Shown piece after piece: positions 13,641-20,727 of a stretch of 35,511 bases of DNA (positions are counted from its first letter, which is position 1; each line of letters begins with the position of its first letter). The position numbers were made by a program, and so were the translations under genes. The DNA is taken from the NCBI GenBank assembly GCA_024401635.1, contig JAKSKP010000014.1:1-35511 (forward strand), in the 5' to 3' direction. This DNA is from Bacteroidales bacterium (lineage in GTDB: Bacteria; Bacteroidota; Bacteroidia; Bacteroidales; UBA932). The notes under the pieces were generated by a model that was not told the origin of the DNA, ran no database searches, and saw only the letters and a list, made by a program, of their open reading frames with translations.

Positions 13641-14374
13641 AATCCGTCGAATAATGTTACTGTTGTGTGCTCCTGCCTTTGCCCAATGATGAAGTCGCAG
13701 ATGAAGTTCCTTGCGTATTCCGGTGACATCAGGCTTCTCTCTTCGCTGCATATTCCTGCCTTGGCTCCTGGAGGGAGAGAAAGGACGGTGCGCTTCTCCC
13801 GACATGGCGTGTAACTCTCCAGATTGGTCGGCTCGCAGTTGATGAACCAGTAAGCGGTCGGTTTGTCGAACCAGTCTCCGCGCATCCTGCGATGCCTGTC
13901 TATCATTGTCGGTGGCGGGAAGTTCTGGCCGGATATGAGGTAGTTCGGAACAGTGGCCGGATTCTCTATGATGAGGCGCAGATTCTTGTCATAGCAGACC
14001 AGAAGGAGCTGATAGAGGAGCCGGTGGAACTTGGTGCGCTGCTCCAGTCTTTCCAAGGCGTAGCGAATCTTCTCCTGCACGGGATGCTTTTCCAGATTCC
14101 TCGATGCAAGGGCAAAGAAGAGTTGCTGGATGGTCTCGAAGTATATGCAAGGGAAGAATGCCATAATTAAATCATTGGAACTAATTGAATCAAAGATACT
14201 TATACCCCCCCCTGCGGCTTTTTCTATCTCTGCGAACAGGTCAATTACGTGGTCCGTCTGGCCGAAGTTGTTCTGGATGTCATAGTCCAGAGCAGGGATA
14301 CCCAGCGCAACGAACTCGTTCTTGAACGTTCCGGATTGCTCGAAGAAGCAGTGTACTGTACCTTCAATAGTCAT
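13631..14374 (-). CDS. DNA cytosine methyltransferase-like protein (divergent)
   Basis: 247 residues from ATG 14374. The N-terminus CFFEQSGTFKNEFVALGIPA (9-28) takes the place of the FxGxG SAM-binding loop. ALDYDIQNNFGQTDHVIDLF follows as second strand and acidic site. NDLIMAFFPC (67-76) resembles the PC catalytic motif of C5-methyltransferases, and LIIENPATVP (134-143) resembles the ENV motif. The canonical target-recognition domain is short or absent. The C-terminus has WFINCEP and a closing SPEYARNFICDFI helix. I recall this family from Bacteroidales phages, sometimes labelled as a cytosine methyltransferase; activity is unproven. Codons 55-57 form a G8 homopolymer that could slip. It overlaps both neighbours. 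Confidence 0.65.
   Translation of the reverse strand: MTIEGTVHCFFEQSGTFKNEFVALGIPALDYDIQNNFGQTDHVIDLFAEIEKAAGGGISIFDSISSNDLIMAFFPCIYFETIQQLFFALASRNLEKHPVQEKIRYALERLEQRTKFHRLLYQLLLVCYDKNLRLIIENPATVPNYLISGQNFPPPTMIDRHRRMRGDWFDKPTAYWFINCEPTNLESYTPCREKRTVLSLPPGAKAGICSEERSLMSPEYARNFICDFIIGQRQEHTTVTLFDGLWM
14205..14212 (-). repeat. G8 homopolymer inside methyltransferase-like gene
   Basis: Eight consecutive C on the + strand (G8 on the coding strand) lie at codons 55-57 of the 13631-14374 gene, giving a Gly-Gly-Gly run. Tracts of this kind can change length by slippage and would switch the gene off. It is also a place where a sequencing indel could occur. In this copy the frame is open. Confidence 0.8.
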
Positions 14375-14592
14375 CGTGAGAGCGTGCGGTTAGCGTATTG
14401 GAAATAATCCTGCACTGCGAGAGCGATGCAGTGAACGAGGTAACGGATGTTGAAGCGGCGCATGTCAAAGAGCAGCGCAATCTCGTCTCCGTTGCTGGTG
14501 CTCCAGGTCAGTTTCATGGTCTTGGCATCCTTGATGCTCTCTACCATGTTGCGCTGGTATTTGTCAAGTATGTAGTGGCGTGTCTTACTCAT
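14371..14592 (-). CDS. Small phage hypothetical protein
   Basis: 73 residues from ATG 14592. It begins MSKTRHYILDKYQRNMVESI, has a strand-like middle (TMKLTWSTSNGDEIALLFDM) and ends in a helix (HCIALAVQDYFQYANR). The stop overlaps the methyltransferase-like start (ATGA), and the start overlaps the upstream gene by eight bases. No domain is recognised. Confidence 0.55.
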   Translation of the reverse strand: MSKTRHYILDKYQRNMVESIKDAKTMKLTWSTSNGDEIALLFDMRRFNIRYLVHCIALAVQDYFQYANRTLSR

Positions 14593-14746
14593 TGTTCGGT
14601 ATCATTGAAGTTTCGTGTACGAGCATATCCCTTCCGGAGTCCATCTTCACGAGCCATGTCTGGGAGTCTGGGGAAACTCTTTCAACGAGGGTTCCTTTGG
14701 CGAAGCCATTGGCCGTCCTCCAGCTTATCTTGTCTCCTGCGTTCAT
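14585..14746 (-). CDS. Very small SH3-like phage protein
   Basis: 53 residues from ATG 14746, two bases after the upstream stop (14749); the longer antiphase frame is a shadow of the upstream gene. The product reads MNAGDKISWRTANGFAKGTL, then WLVKMDSGRDMLVHETSMI, a strand-rich pattern (GDxI.WRT..G...G.V, then W.VK...G....V) like small SH3/KOW-type barrels. The start overlaps neither neighbour badly, which supports it being real. The function is unknown. Confidence 0.5.
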   Translation of the reverse strand: MNAGDKISWRTANGFAKGTLVERVSPDSQTWLVKMDSGRDMLVHETSMIPNNE

Positions 14747-14748
14747 GG

Positions 14749-15315
14749 CTACTTCCAGATATTGTTCATATCCTTCATACTGGTGCGCCAGAGGCCCACG
14801 AGGACAGCATAGAAGATTGCCGTGATGAAGCAATGGGGCTTGAAGAATCCGGCTATGATGCAGAAGGCGAAGCCGAGGCAGATAATCCCATAGAAAAAGC
14901 CGGTAAGGATACGGGCAAGGGAGCATACAATCTCATACTTGTCACGATGACGGATGGCCAAACGGAGACGGACAAAGAAGGAGGCGTAGTCGCGCAGGTC
15001 CTTGCGAATGAATCTCCAGACGTTGTGGAGAGCGGTCTTGTACCAAGGCTCCTCCGGAATAAGGTCCAGAACCTGCGGCATCATGCTCGCAATGAGTTGG
15101 GCGCAGTTCCAAGGATTGCGACGTCCAAGGAGTACTACGGCCTCGATGGACTCGTCCTTGACGGACAACTCGCCAGGCTCGAAGCGGTAGCAGGGGAAAC
15201 AGTTGCTTGTGAAGGGATGCTCGTCGTCTTCCGGAACGTCCGAACGATTGATGAGCACGAGGTGTTTCTTGAGAGCAGCATACTGCTCAGGTGTGAGGGT
15301 GGAAAACTTTTTCAT
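14749..15315 (-). CDS. Phage membrane-anchored hypothetical protein
   Basis: 188 residues from ATG 15315. The N-terminal ~130 residues are soluble, with LTPEQYAALKKHLVLINRSD and VWRFIRKDLRDYASFFVRLR. The C-terminus contains two hydrophobic segments (about 136-157, LTGFFYGIICLGFAFCIIAG, and 160-175), giving a hairpin in the inner membrane with the soluble part probably cytoplasmic. No family is recognised. An early phage membrane protein might act in exclusion or anchoring of replication, which is speculative. Confidence 0.6.
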   Translation of the reverse strand: MKKFSTLTPEQYAALKKHLVLINRSDVPEDDEHPFTSNCFPCYRFEPGELSVKDESIEAVVLLGRRNPWNCAQLIASMMPQVLDLIPEEPWYKTALHNVWRFIRKDLRDYASFFVRLRLAIRHRDKYEIVCSLARILTGFFYGIICLGFAFCIIAGFFKPHCFITAIFYAVLVGLWRTSMKDMNNIWK

Positions 15316-15334
15316 ATTGTATTGGATTAAAGGG

Positions 15335-15577
15335 TTATCTCATAAGGTGGGACTCTGGTGTGATACTGACTCCGAGAAGCCATTCTTCAAAGTCCTTTCT
15401 GGCGATGACGACTCCCATGGGGCCTTTGTTATGAGGAATCTCCGGAAGTCGGTTTCTGATGCTCTTCTCGGTTCGGCCAGTAAGAAGTGCTGCATCTTTG
15501 ACGGAGAGTACGTTCTTGGCTGCGAGTACAGTGAGGGCCTCAATTCGGTCGAGTCTTCTTGATAGTTCGGTGTCCAT
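15335..15577 (-). CDS. Helix-turn-helix (HTH_17/excisionase-like) protein
   Basis: 80 residues from ATG 15577. A short helical lead (MDTELSRRLDRIEALTVLAA) is followed by LSVKDAALLTGRTEKSIRNR (24-43) and KGPMGVVIARKDFEEWLL, the MerR/excisionase-type DNA-binding pattern: LSV.DAA.LTG.S...I..R......., then I.R.D...WL. Members act as excisionases or small regulators. The 5' end overlaps another open frame described separately, so the true N-terminus could be longer through a frameshift. Confidence 0.75.
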   Translation of the reverse strand: MDTELSRRLDRIEALTVLAAKNVLSVKDAALLTGRTEKSIRNRLPEIPHNKGPMGVVIARKDFEEWLLGVSITPESHLMR

Positions 15578-15681
15578 TCTCCTACGGTTTCTGGTTGATG
15601 ATGTTGTAGTACAGTGCCGGTCTCCTTGTAGTGGATGTAAGCATCCCACAGTTCAGCCGGTGTGAGTGTGTGGTAAGCCAT
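15340..15681 (-). CDS. Overlapping open frame; N-terminal part looks real
   Basis: The ATG at 15681 follows the Cro-like gene's stop by a single base, a strong position for a start, and the first 36 codons (MAYHTLTPAELWDAYIHYKE, then TGTVLQHHQPETV) look protein-like. Beyond codon 36 the frame overlaps the HTH gene (15335-15577) for 238 bases and becomes S/P-rich like a shadow frame. Either the gene is short and overlaps, or a frameshift joins its start to the HTH frame. Confidence applies to the presence of a gene start, not to the full length. Confidence 0.4.
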   Translation of the reverse strand: MAYHTLTPAELWDAYIHYKETGTVLQHHQPETVGEWTPNYQEDSTELRPSLYSQPRTYSPSKMQHFLLAEPRRASETDFRRFLITKAPWESSSPERTLKNGFSESVSHQSPTL

Positions 15682-15682
15682 A

Positions 15683-15937
15683 CTACCGAGGGAAAAGGGT
15701 TGAGGCAAAAACACGTGAGCCAACGGTTTTTCCTACTACCTTTGCTACCGCATCACGGATGATGGGAGAGCTGGGTTTGGATATTCCGTTGGCCCACTTC
15801 CAAATGGTCTGCCTTGTTTTGCAGCATTTGGCGTTATAGATGTCTAATGTGAGTTTCTCACGTTCTTCTTCCGTCAAGGATTTCCAGATTTCTCCGAAAT
15901 TCCTTGCATCATTACGGGAAATTTCCTTACTTTGCAT
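15683..15937 (-). CDS. Cro-like helix-turn-helix protein, first gene of leftward operon
   Basis: 84 residues from ATG 15937 (MQSKEISRNDARNFGEIWKS); a longer start at 15964 would fall inside the promoter region. The core EREKLTLDIYNAKCCKTRQT, then IWKWANGISKPSSPIIRDAV, is a helix-turn-helix of the kind seen in small prophage Cro/Cox-type proteins: L...I.....K.TI..W..G...P..P.R..V. It lies divergently opposite the repressor gene at 16082 and directly downstream of the leftward promoter, so it is the likely lytic-side switch protein. Confidence 0.75.
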   Translation of the reverse strand: MQSKEISRNDARNFGEIWKSLTEEEREKLTLDIYNAKCCKTRQTIWKWANGISKPSSPIIRDAVAKVVGKTVGSRVFASTLFPR

Positions 15938-15992
15938 GTTACTTTTGTGTGTTAATTGTCGCAACCTTATTACATAACTACGGGTTACGACT

Positions 15993-16025
15993 GCAAAGTA
16001 AGTGAATGTAATTTACATTTCCAAA
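15993..16025 (-). promoter_or_regulatory. Leftward early promoter (Bacteroidota type)
   Basis: On the minus strand TTTG (16025-16022) is followed after exactly 20 bases by TTACTTTGC (16001-15993). This matches the Bacteroidota -33 TTTG / -7 TAnnTTTG pattern except that T replaces A at the second base of the -7 box. Transcription would start about 50 bases before the Cro-like gene and read the whole early operon. A perfect inverted repeat lies inside the spacer. Confidence 0.65.
16005..16019. promoter_or_regulatory. Candidate repressor operator (perfect inverted repeat)
   Basis: AATGTAA-T-TTACATT is a perfect 7-base inverted repeat with one central base, lying between the two elements of the leftward promoter. 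Further TTACAT half-sites occur at 15970-15975 and 16032-16037, and TTACG at 15985 and 16043. Repeated half-sites in a divergent repressor/Cro interval are the expected layout of a phage operator region. Confidence 0.6.
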
Positions 16026-16081
16026 TTTTTATTACATTTTTCTTACGCGGAATTATGGTATAATGCTAAAATCGTTGTGAA

Positions 16082-16450
16082 ATGACTGTGATTAAGGAGT
16101 TCCGAAAGGTAAATCACTTACTCCAGAAGGACCTTGCAGACTTCCTTGGGGTATCAAGAGAGTTTATCTCAATGGCAGAGAGTGGCAAGGCTCCACTTCC
16201 TTACAACCATTTATGTAAGTTACGTGATAATGATAAGGGATGGGACGTAAGCATGTTTACGTGCGGCGTAAGTGGCGGGGACCACATAGAGCAGAACGGT
16301 GGTCGAGGAAACATCGGCAAGATTGCCGGTGATTCCGGTGAGGTCATGTCTCTGCGGAAGGAGAATGAAATGCTGCGTGCCCAGGTTGAGGAGTTGAAGG
16401 CCCAGAATGAGAAGTATTGGAATATGATTGAAAGACTGACGGGGAAATGA
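16082..16450 (+). CDS. XRE-family phage repressor-like regulator
   Basis: 122 residues from ATG 16082. Residues 3-40 form an XRE helix-turn-helix: VIKEFRKVNHLLQKDLADFL then GVSREFISMAESGK. A glycine/asparagine-rich linker follows (GGDHIEQNGGRGNIGKIAGD). The C-terminal 40 residues are a heptad-like coiled coil (LRKENEMLRAQVEELKAQNE), which would allow dimer or trimer formation. There is no S24 autocleavage domain, so induction probably does not proceed by RecA-stimulated self-cleavage. It lies alone on the right strand opposite the Cro-like gene and is coupled by ATGA to the membrane-protein gene. The role as the lysogeny repressor is inferred from position. Confidence 0.8.
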   Translation: MTVIKEFRKVNHLLQKDLADFLGVSREFISMAESGKAPLPYNHLCKLRDNDKGWDVSMFTCGVSGGDHIEQNGGRGNIGKIAGDSGEVMSLRKENEMLRAQVEELKAQNEKYWNMIERLTGK

Positions 16451-16884
16451 TTCTGCGGTGGTTCATATTCTTTGTGCCGGTTCTCTTTTTCTCTGGCGTT
16501 GCCGTGTTGACTATCCTTGCAGCGATGGGATACGGGGATAGACCGGAGCGTACACGCAGATGGATGAAGGTCGCAGGCATTGTTCTGGCCTTGGCTATTG
16601 CCGTGCCGGTCACGAACTGGATACACCAAGGGAATGAGAGAGATATAGCCGAACGGAGGGAGGCATTCGAGCGCAGCATACTATATCAGATAGAGGTCTA
16701 TCTGGAGGAGAGGGGCATCGTCGATGAAGGGCTGGCATATGACCTGTCGGAATTCGTCCTCAAGGAAAAGGCGTATTATTTCGAGGTAGAAGACGAACTG
16801 CCCACCATAGACGAGGAGAAGCTGGATGGACTTCTGCGAATCATAATCCGTCACTCCGTCGTCACTCCGATAGAAAATGAATAG
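16447..16884 (+). CDS. Small two-segment membrane protein co-expressed with the repressor
   Basis: 145 residues from ATG 16447, overlapping the repressor stop (ATGA). Two hydrophobic segments (about 4-27 and 41-58, the second reading VAGIVLALAIAVPVTNWI) are separated by a short charged loop (GYGDRPERTRRWMK). The C-terminal ~85 residues are soluble and acidic (ERSILYQIEVYLEERGIVDE). Because it shares the repressor transcript, it would be made in the lysogen, the usual setting for superinfection-exclusion or immunity proteins. No family is recognised. It is the last gene before the chromosomal tyrS. Confidence 0.65.
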   Translation: MILRWFIFFVPVLFFSGVAVLTILAAMGYGDRPERTRRWMKVAGIVLALAIAVPVTNWIHQGNERDIAERREAFERSILYQIEVYLEERGIVDEGLAYDLSEFVLKEKAYYFEVEDELPTIDEEKLDGLLRIIIRHSVVTPIENE

Positions 16885-16915
16885 TATAACAATTTGATAA
16901 TAACAAAGATAGCAA

Positions 16916-18208
16916 ATGATAAAGAATTTTTTTGAAGAATTGAAATGGAGGGGGATGATCCACGACGTCACTCCCGGTACTGAAGAGGAACTTGCGAAAG
17001 GCCCCATGTCCGCATACGTGGGCATAGACCCGACCGGTGATTCCCTGCATATTGGCCACCTCGTGAGCATAATGATACTCAAGCATTTCCAGGCTTGCGG
17101 CAACAAACCCTACGCCCTTGTCGGAGGAGCCACCGGAATGATAGGCGACCCTTCTATGAAGAGCCAGGAGCGCAACCTTCTGGACGAGGAGACCCTTGCC
17201 CACAACGTGGCCTGCATCAAGGCGCAGCTCGGCAGGTTCCTGGATTTCAATTCCGATGCCCCCAACAAGGCCGAACTGGTGAACAACTACGACTGGATGA
17301 AGGACTACACTTTCATCAACTTCACACGCGACATAGGCAAGCTCATCACGGTCAACTATATGATGAGCAAGGACTCCGTGAAGAAACGTCTGAGCCGTGA
17401 CTCGTCCGAAGGAATGTCCTTCACCGAGTTCACGTACCAGCTGCTGCAGGGTTACGATTTCCTGTACCTGTACCAGCATCATAACGTGAGGCTCCAGCTC
17501 GGCGGTGCCGACCAGTGGGGCAACATAACCACAGGCACCGAACTGATAAGGCGTACCTGCGGCGGCGATGCCTACGCGCTGACCTGCCCGCTCATAACCA
17601 AAGCCGACGGCGGCAAGTTCGGCAAGACAGAAAAAGGCAACGTCTGGCTGGATCCCGCGCGTACCACCCCTTACCAGTTCTACCAGTTCTGGCTCAATGT
17701 TTCCGATGAGGATGCCGTACGCTATATAAAGATTTTCACGATGCTGGAGAAAGAAGAGGTGGAAAGCCTTATCGCACAGCATTCGGAGGCGCCTCATCTG
17801 CGTGCGCTCCAGAAACGCCTTGCCGAGGAAGTCACCGTTATGGTGCACGGCCGTGAGGAATACGAAAAGGCGGTCAGCGCTTCCCAGATGCTCTTCGGCA
17901 ATGCCACCTCGGAGGCTCTGAAGTCGCTTGACGAGCAGACTTTCCTCGCAGTTTTCGACGGCGTTCCCACCTATGACATCCCCGCATCCGAACTGCCCGC
18001 TTCAATACTGGACGTTCTGGCAGTGAAGACGGACATATTCCCCTCAAAGGGGGAAGCCCGCAAGATGCTCCAGGGCGGCGGCGTGTCCATAAACAAGGAG
18101 AAGGTAGGCGATCTGGACCGTCAGGTGTGTGGAGACGACATCCTTGACGGCAAATACATACTTGTCCAGAAGGGCAAGAAGAACTACTATATAATCAACG
18201 TGAAGTAG
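16916..18208 (+). CDS. tyrS: Tyrosine--tRNA ligase
   Basis: 430 residues, full length for bacterial TyrRS. The class I signature HIGH lies at 45-48 ([10 protein letters not shown]) and the KMSKS-type loop is KFGKT at 234-238. The tyrosine-binding YVGIDPT (34-40) and [12 protein letters not shown] motifs are present. The C-terminal ~65 residues ([20 protein letters not shown]...) form the S4 tRNA-binding domain. It charges tRNA-Tyr with tyrosine in the cytoplasm. The gene begins 31 bases after the last prophage gene and is followed one base later by rbfA. I see no good promoter in the short upstream gap, so expression may depend on DNA joined by the insertion. Confidence 0.97.
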   Translation: MIKNFFEELKWRGMIHDVTPGTEEELAKGPMSAYVGIDPTGDSLHIGHLVSIMILKHFQACGNKPYALVGGATGMIGDPSMKSQERNLLDEETLAHNVACIKAQLGRFLDFNSDAPNKAELVNNYDWMKDYTFINFTRDIGKLITVNYMMSKDSVKKRLSRDSSEGMSFTEFTYQLLQGYDFLYLYQHHNVRLQLGGADQWGNITTGTELIRRTCGGDAYALTCPLITKADGGKFGKTEKGNVWLDPARTTPYQFYQFWLNVSDEDAVRYIKIFTMLEKEEVESLIAQHSEAPHLRALQKRLAEEVTVMVHGREEYEKAVSASQMLFGNATSEALKSLDEQTFLAVFDGVPTYDIPASELPASILDVLAVKTDIFPSKGEARKMLQGGGVSINKEKVGDLDRQVCGDDILDGKYILVQKGKKNYYIINVK

Positions 18209-18209
18209 T

Positions 18210-18554
18210 ATGGAAGAATACAGCACCAGGCAGCTCAAGGTCGCAGGCCAGATCCAGCGCGACATGGCGGAGATAATAAGGCTCAAGGGTATGGGATTCT
18301 TCTCAGGAGCCCTGGTGAGCGTAAGCGGCGTCAAGATAAGTCCGGACCTGTCGGTTGCCAAGGTCTATGTCAGCGTCTTCCCCTCACAGAAGGCCGACGC
18401 CGTGATGAAAATCCTGGAGGAGAACGTCAGGGCGCTGCGCGGAGAACTCGGTGCGAGGGTGGCCAAGCAGCTGCGCATAGTTCCCGAGATAGCTTTCTTC
18501 CTGGATTCTTCCCTTGACTATGTCGAGCATATAGAGGAATTGCTCAAGAAGTGA
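18210..18554 (+). CDS. rbfA: Ribosome-binding factor A
   Basis: 114 residues, typical length. It has the single KH-like domain of RbfA: STRQLKVAGQIQRDMAEIIR (5-24), VSVSGVKISPDLSVAKVYVSVF (36-57), and the closing RIVPEIAFFLDSSLDYVEHI (89-108) with the VPELxFxxDxSxxxxxxI signature. It helps mature the 5' end of 16S rRNA in the 30S subunit, especially in the cold. It is co-transcribed with tyrS, and its stop overlaps the start of the permease gene (TGATG). Confidence 0.95.
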   Translation: MEEYSTRQLKVAGQIQRDMAEIIRLKGMGFFSGALVSVSGVKISPDLSVAKVYVSVFPSQKADAVMKILEENVRALRGELGARVAKQLRIVPEIAFFLDSSLDYVEHIEELLKK

Positions 18555-19789
18555 TGAGTGTGCCTCCCTTCATCGCACTGCGCTATCTGTTTGCAAGGAA
18601 GTCCCACAATGTCATAAACGTTGTATCCGCAATCAGCGCCGCAGGCATGGCTGTGGGAACGGCGGCTCTCATAATCATCCTTTCCGTCTACAACGGTTTC
18701 GACAGCCTGGTAAAATCGATGCTCGGCAGCGTCGAGCCGGATTTGATGATATTGCCGCGCGAAGGCAAGTTCTTCGTACCGGAGGGGCCGGTCTACGATT
18801 GGCTGTATGATTGTCCTCAGGTCAAGAACGTTTCCACGGTGCTTCAGGACAACGTATTCGTGGAATACGAGGGCAACCGCGGCACGGCCCTGGTAAAGGG
18901 CGTGGACGAAATATATTCGCAGGAGACTCCCATATTGGACTATGTCACGGGCGGTGAATTCACTCTGACAAAGGGTGAGGTGCGCTATGCGGCGGTGGGT
19001 GAGGGTTTCGCCTCGTCCATGGGTATATATCACGGCTTCGTTTCGCACATAAATATGTATTACCCGGACCGTGAGGGACGTTATTCCGCCCTGAACCCAA
19101 TGGCCAGCGTCAATTCCGTTCGCGTGTGGCCGTCCTGCGAGTTCGCGATAAACAGCGAGCTGGATGCAAACCTCGTGATAGTGGCCCGTGACGTGATGCA
19201 GGAACTGCTCGGGCTCGATGACGAAGTGTCTGCCGTCGAGATAAGGATGGCGGAGGGAAGTTCGCCCAGGGATATCGCCGCCGTACAGGCGAAAGCCGCG
19301 GAGCTTGCCGGCCCCCGGTTCAGGGTTCTCGACAGGATGCAGCAGAACCCCTCGTTGTACAAGATGCTGCGTTACGAGAAAGTGGCCGTGTACCTTATTA
19401 TGGTATTCATAGTGCTGATACTCGGGTTCAGCATATTCGGCAGCCTGCGTATGCTGATGATAGAAAAGGAAGATGATATCGCTACCCTGAGGGCTTTGGG
19501 CGTTTCCCTGGTGGATGTCCGCAGGATATTCACTCTGGAGGGATGGTTCATCACGCTTTCCGGAATGTTGGCGGGACTTGCACTGGGTGTCGTTTTCTGT
19601 CTTATACAGCAGGCTACAGGATTCATACGTATGCCTGGCAGCTATGTTGTTGATGCCTATCCCGTGGTGCTGGAACTCGGGGATGTGATAGTCTCGGCGC
19701 TCAGTATTGCCGCTCTGGGCTATGTCATTGCCCTTATTCCGTCAAGAAGAATAGGCGCGGAGGATTCTACCAGGTCTTATAGGGCTTAG
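18554..19789 (+). CDS. ABC transporter permease, LolC/LolE-FtsX family
   Basis: 411 residues from ATG 18554, sharing a base with the rbfA stop; the GTG one codon earlier is less likely. The architecture is typical of lipoprotein-release permeases: FIALRYLFARKSHNVINVVS at the start, one N-terminal membrane segment (about 22-46), a periplasmic MacB-like domain of ~220 residues, then three C-terminal membrane segments (about 274-297, 330-352, 375-396) forming the FtsX domain. The conserved DDIATLRALGVS lies on the coupling loop. It would transfer lipoproteins from the inner membrane with a LolD ATPase encoded elsewhere. It ends convergently, overlapping the CYTH gene by 23 bases. Confidence 0.88.
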   Translation: MSVPPFIALRYLFARKSHNVINVVSAISAAGMAVGTAALIIILSVYNGFDSLVKSMLGSVEPDLMILPREGKFFVPEGPVYDWLYDCPQVKNVSTVLQDNVFVEYEGNRGTALVKGVDEIYSQETPILDYVTGGEFTLTKGEVRYAAVGEGFASSMGIYHGFVSHINMYYPDREGRYSALNPMASVNSVRVWPSCEFAINSELDANLVIVARDVMQELLGLDDEVSAVEIRMAEGSSPRDIAAVQAKAAELAGPRFRVLDRMQQNPSLYKMLRYEKVAVYLIMVFIVLILGFSIFGSLRMLMIEKEDDIATLRALGVSLVDVRRIFTLEGWFITLSGMLAGLALGVVFCLIQQATGFIRMPGSYVVDAYPVVLELGDVIVSALSIAALGYVIALIPSRRIGAEDSTRSYRA

Positions 19790-20225
19790 CCAGAAGCTGG
19801 GAATTGTAATACCTTCTGTCGTAGGAGACTTCCTCGCCAAGCCATTGCGGCCTTTCGAAAACCTCATCCTCGGATGACAGCTCTATTTCTGCTACGACGA
19901 GACCTTCGTTGTCACCGTGGAATTCGTCGACTTCGAAGACGTGGCCTGCGTGATTTACGATGTGCCGGGTCTTGTCCAGCACTCTCGGGCACAGTTGCAG
20001 AAGCCTGCGTGCGTCTTCTTCGGGGATTTCCTTCTCCCATTCGAAGCGTGAGACACCGTTTGTCGGGCCCTTGACGGTGAGATAGCCTTTCCCCCCGCGT
20101 ACGCGTACGCGCACCGTACGCTCCTTATCCATATTCAGATAACCCTGGATTATGTTTTCGGATGATTCTGCAAGATGCTTGAATTCGCCGCAGACAAGGA
20201 ATTTCCTTTCGATTTCGACTGCCAT
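19767..20225 (-). CDS. CYTH domain phosphohydrolase
   Basis: 152 residues. The signature ExExK is at E4-I-E6-R-K8 (EIERKFLV). It is followed by the strands of the triphosphate tunnel with alternating basic residues (RTVRVRVRGGKGYLTVKGP), EWEKEIP, and the acidic VFEVDEFHG and VVAEIELSSEDE strands that bind metal. Bacterial family members hydrolyse inorganic tripolyphosphate or similar triphosphates. The gene overlaps the 3' end of the permease gene on the opposite strand, and it follows the lipoprotein gene by one base. Confidence 0.9.
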   Translation of the reverse strand: MAVEIERKFLVCGEFKHLAESSENIIQGYLNMDKERTVRVRVRGGKGYLTVKGPTNGVSRFEWEKEIPEEDARRLLQLCPRVLDKTRHIVNHAGHVFEVDEFHGDNEGLVVAEIELSSEDEVFERPQWLGEEVSYDRRYYNSQLLAKPYKTW

Positions 20226-20226
20226 A

Positions 20227-20727
20227 TTATTTCCCCGTACCTGTTCTGACCACTACGCCTATCTTGAGCTTGTTCTCCCATAGCCATACCAGGCCATTCT
20301 CGTTCCTGATGACCTCGAAACTGGCAGGGGAGGCGGTGGTGCCGTATGTCCTGTAACTGTTGGGCAGGGACGGATGCTTGAGATACAGTACGCCGTTGAC
20401 GCTGGTGCCCGTACCTTCGGGCACGGCATCGGCCATCAGCACGAAATAACTGTTTACAGTCTCGACTTCGCGTTTTGCCTTGTTGGACGTGCTGTCGACG
20501 GCCACTTCGACGTTGCCTCCACGGAACAGATGCCTTGTGGGGTTGTAGCTGCTCTGAATCTTACCCGTAGCCCCTCCGATATATTCCTTCTGGCCGGCTA
20601 CCATACATACGTCGGTCTGTTTCAGGAAGACCTCCTTGTCAGATGGAGCGTATGGCTCCTTGCACGAAGCGAGGAGCAGGGCGAAGAGGACCGCCGCTGC
20701 AGCGTATGTCAATTTCTTCCGTTCCAT
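20227..20727 (-). CDS. Hypothetical lipoprotein
   Basis: 166 residues from ATG 20727. A signal with lipobox (LFALLLASC, Cys22) predicts lipidation. The mature protein begins KEPYAPSDKEVFLKQTDV and is strand-rich (FRGGNVEVAVDSTSN, NGVLYLKHPSLPNSYRTYG) with no recognised domain. The start overlaps the end of the M6-type protease gene by 19 bases, so the two are co-translated and may work together at the cell surface (inference). Confidence 0.75.
   Translation of the reverse strand: MERKKLTYAAAAVLFALLLASCKEPYAPSDKEVFLKQTDVCMVAGQKEYIGGATGKIQSSYNPTRHLFRGGNVEVAVDSTSNKAKREVETVNSYFVLMADAVPEGTGTSVNGVLYLKHPSLPNSYRTYGTTASPASFEVIRNENGLVWLWENKLKIGVVVRTGTGK

Larger units (their letters stand above)
1..16890. 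mobile_element. Prophage early/regulatory arm (partial, left end outside window)
   Basis: A continuous block of short, overlapping leftward genes with phage-type products (VRR-NUC, DUF4373, recombinase-like, nuclease-FtsK, MazG-like, small methyltransferases) runs from a divergent repressor/Cro switch at 15938-16081. The block ends just before tyrS at 16916, where base composition, gene size and product type change to ordinary chromosome. The right boundary is placed between the stop of the last phage-like gene (16884) and tyrS. No integrase or transposase is visible, so the other end and the att sites cannot be defined. Confidence 0.85.

Noticed and set aside
16059..16064. TATAAT before the repressor gene
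   Set aside because: It resembles a proteobacterial -10 box, but Bacteroidota use TAnnTTTG promoters, and no matching -33 element is present; I did not annotate it as the repressor promoter.
1..16890. Mu-like or Hankyphage-type transposable phage
   Set aside because: No MuA/MuB-like genes, no reverse transcriptase and no template/variable repeat were seen in the part shown, so this class is not supported; it cannot be excluded for the missing part.
19767..19789. 23-base convergent overlap of permease and CYTH genes
   Set aside because: Both reading frames are well supported to their stops; such short tail overlaps are common and need no special explanation.
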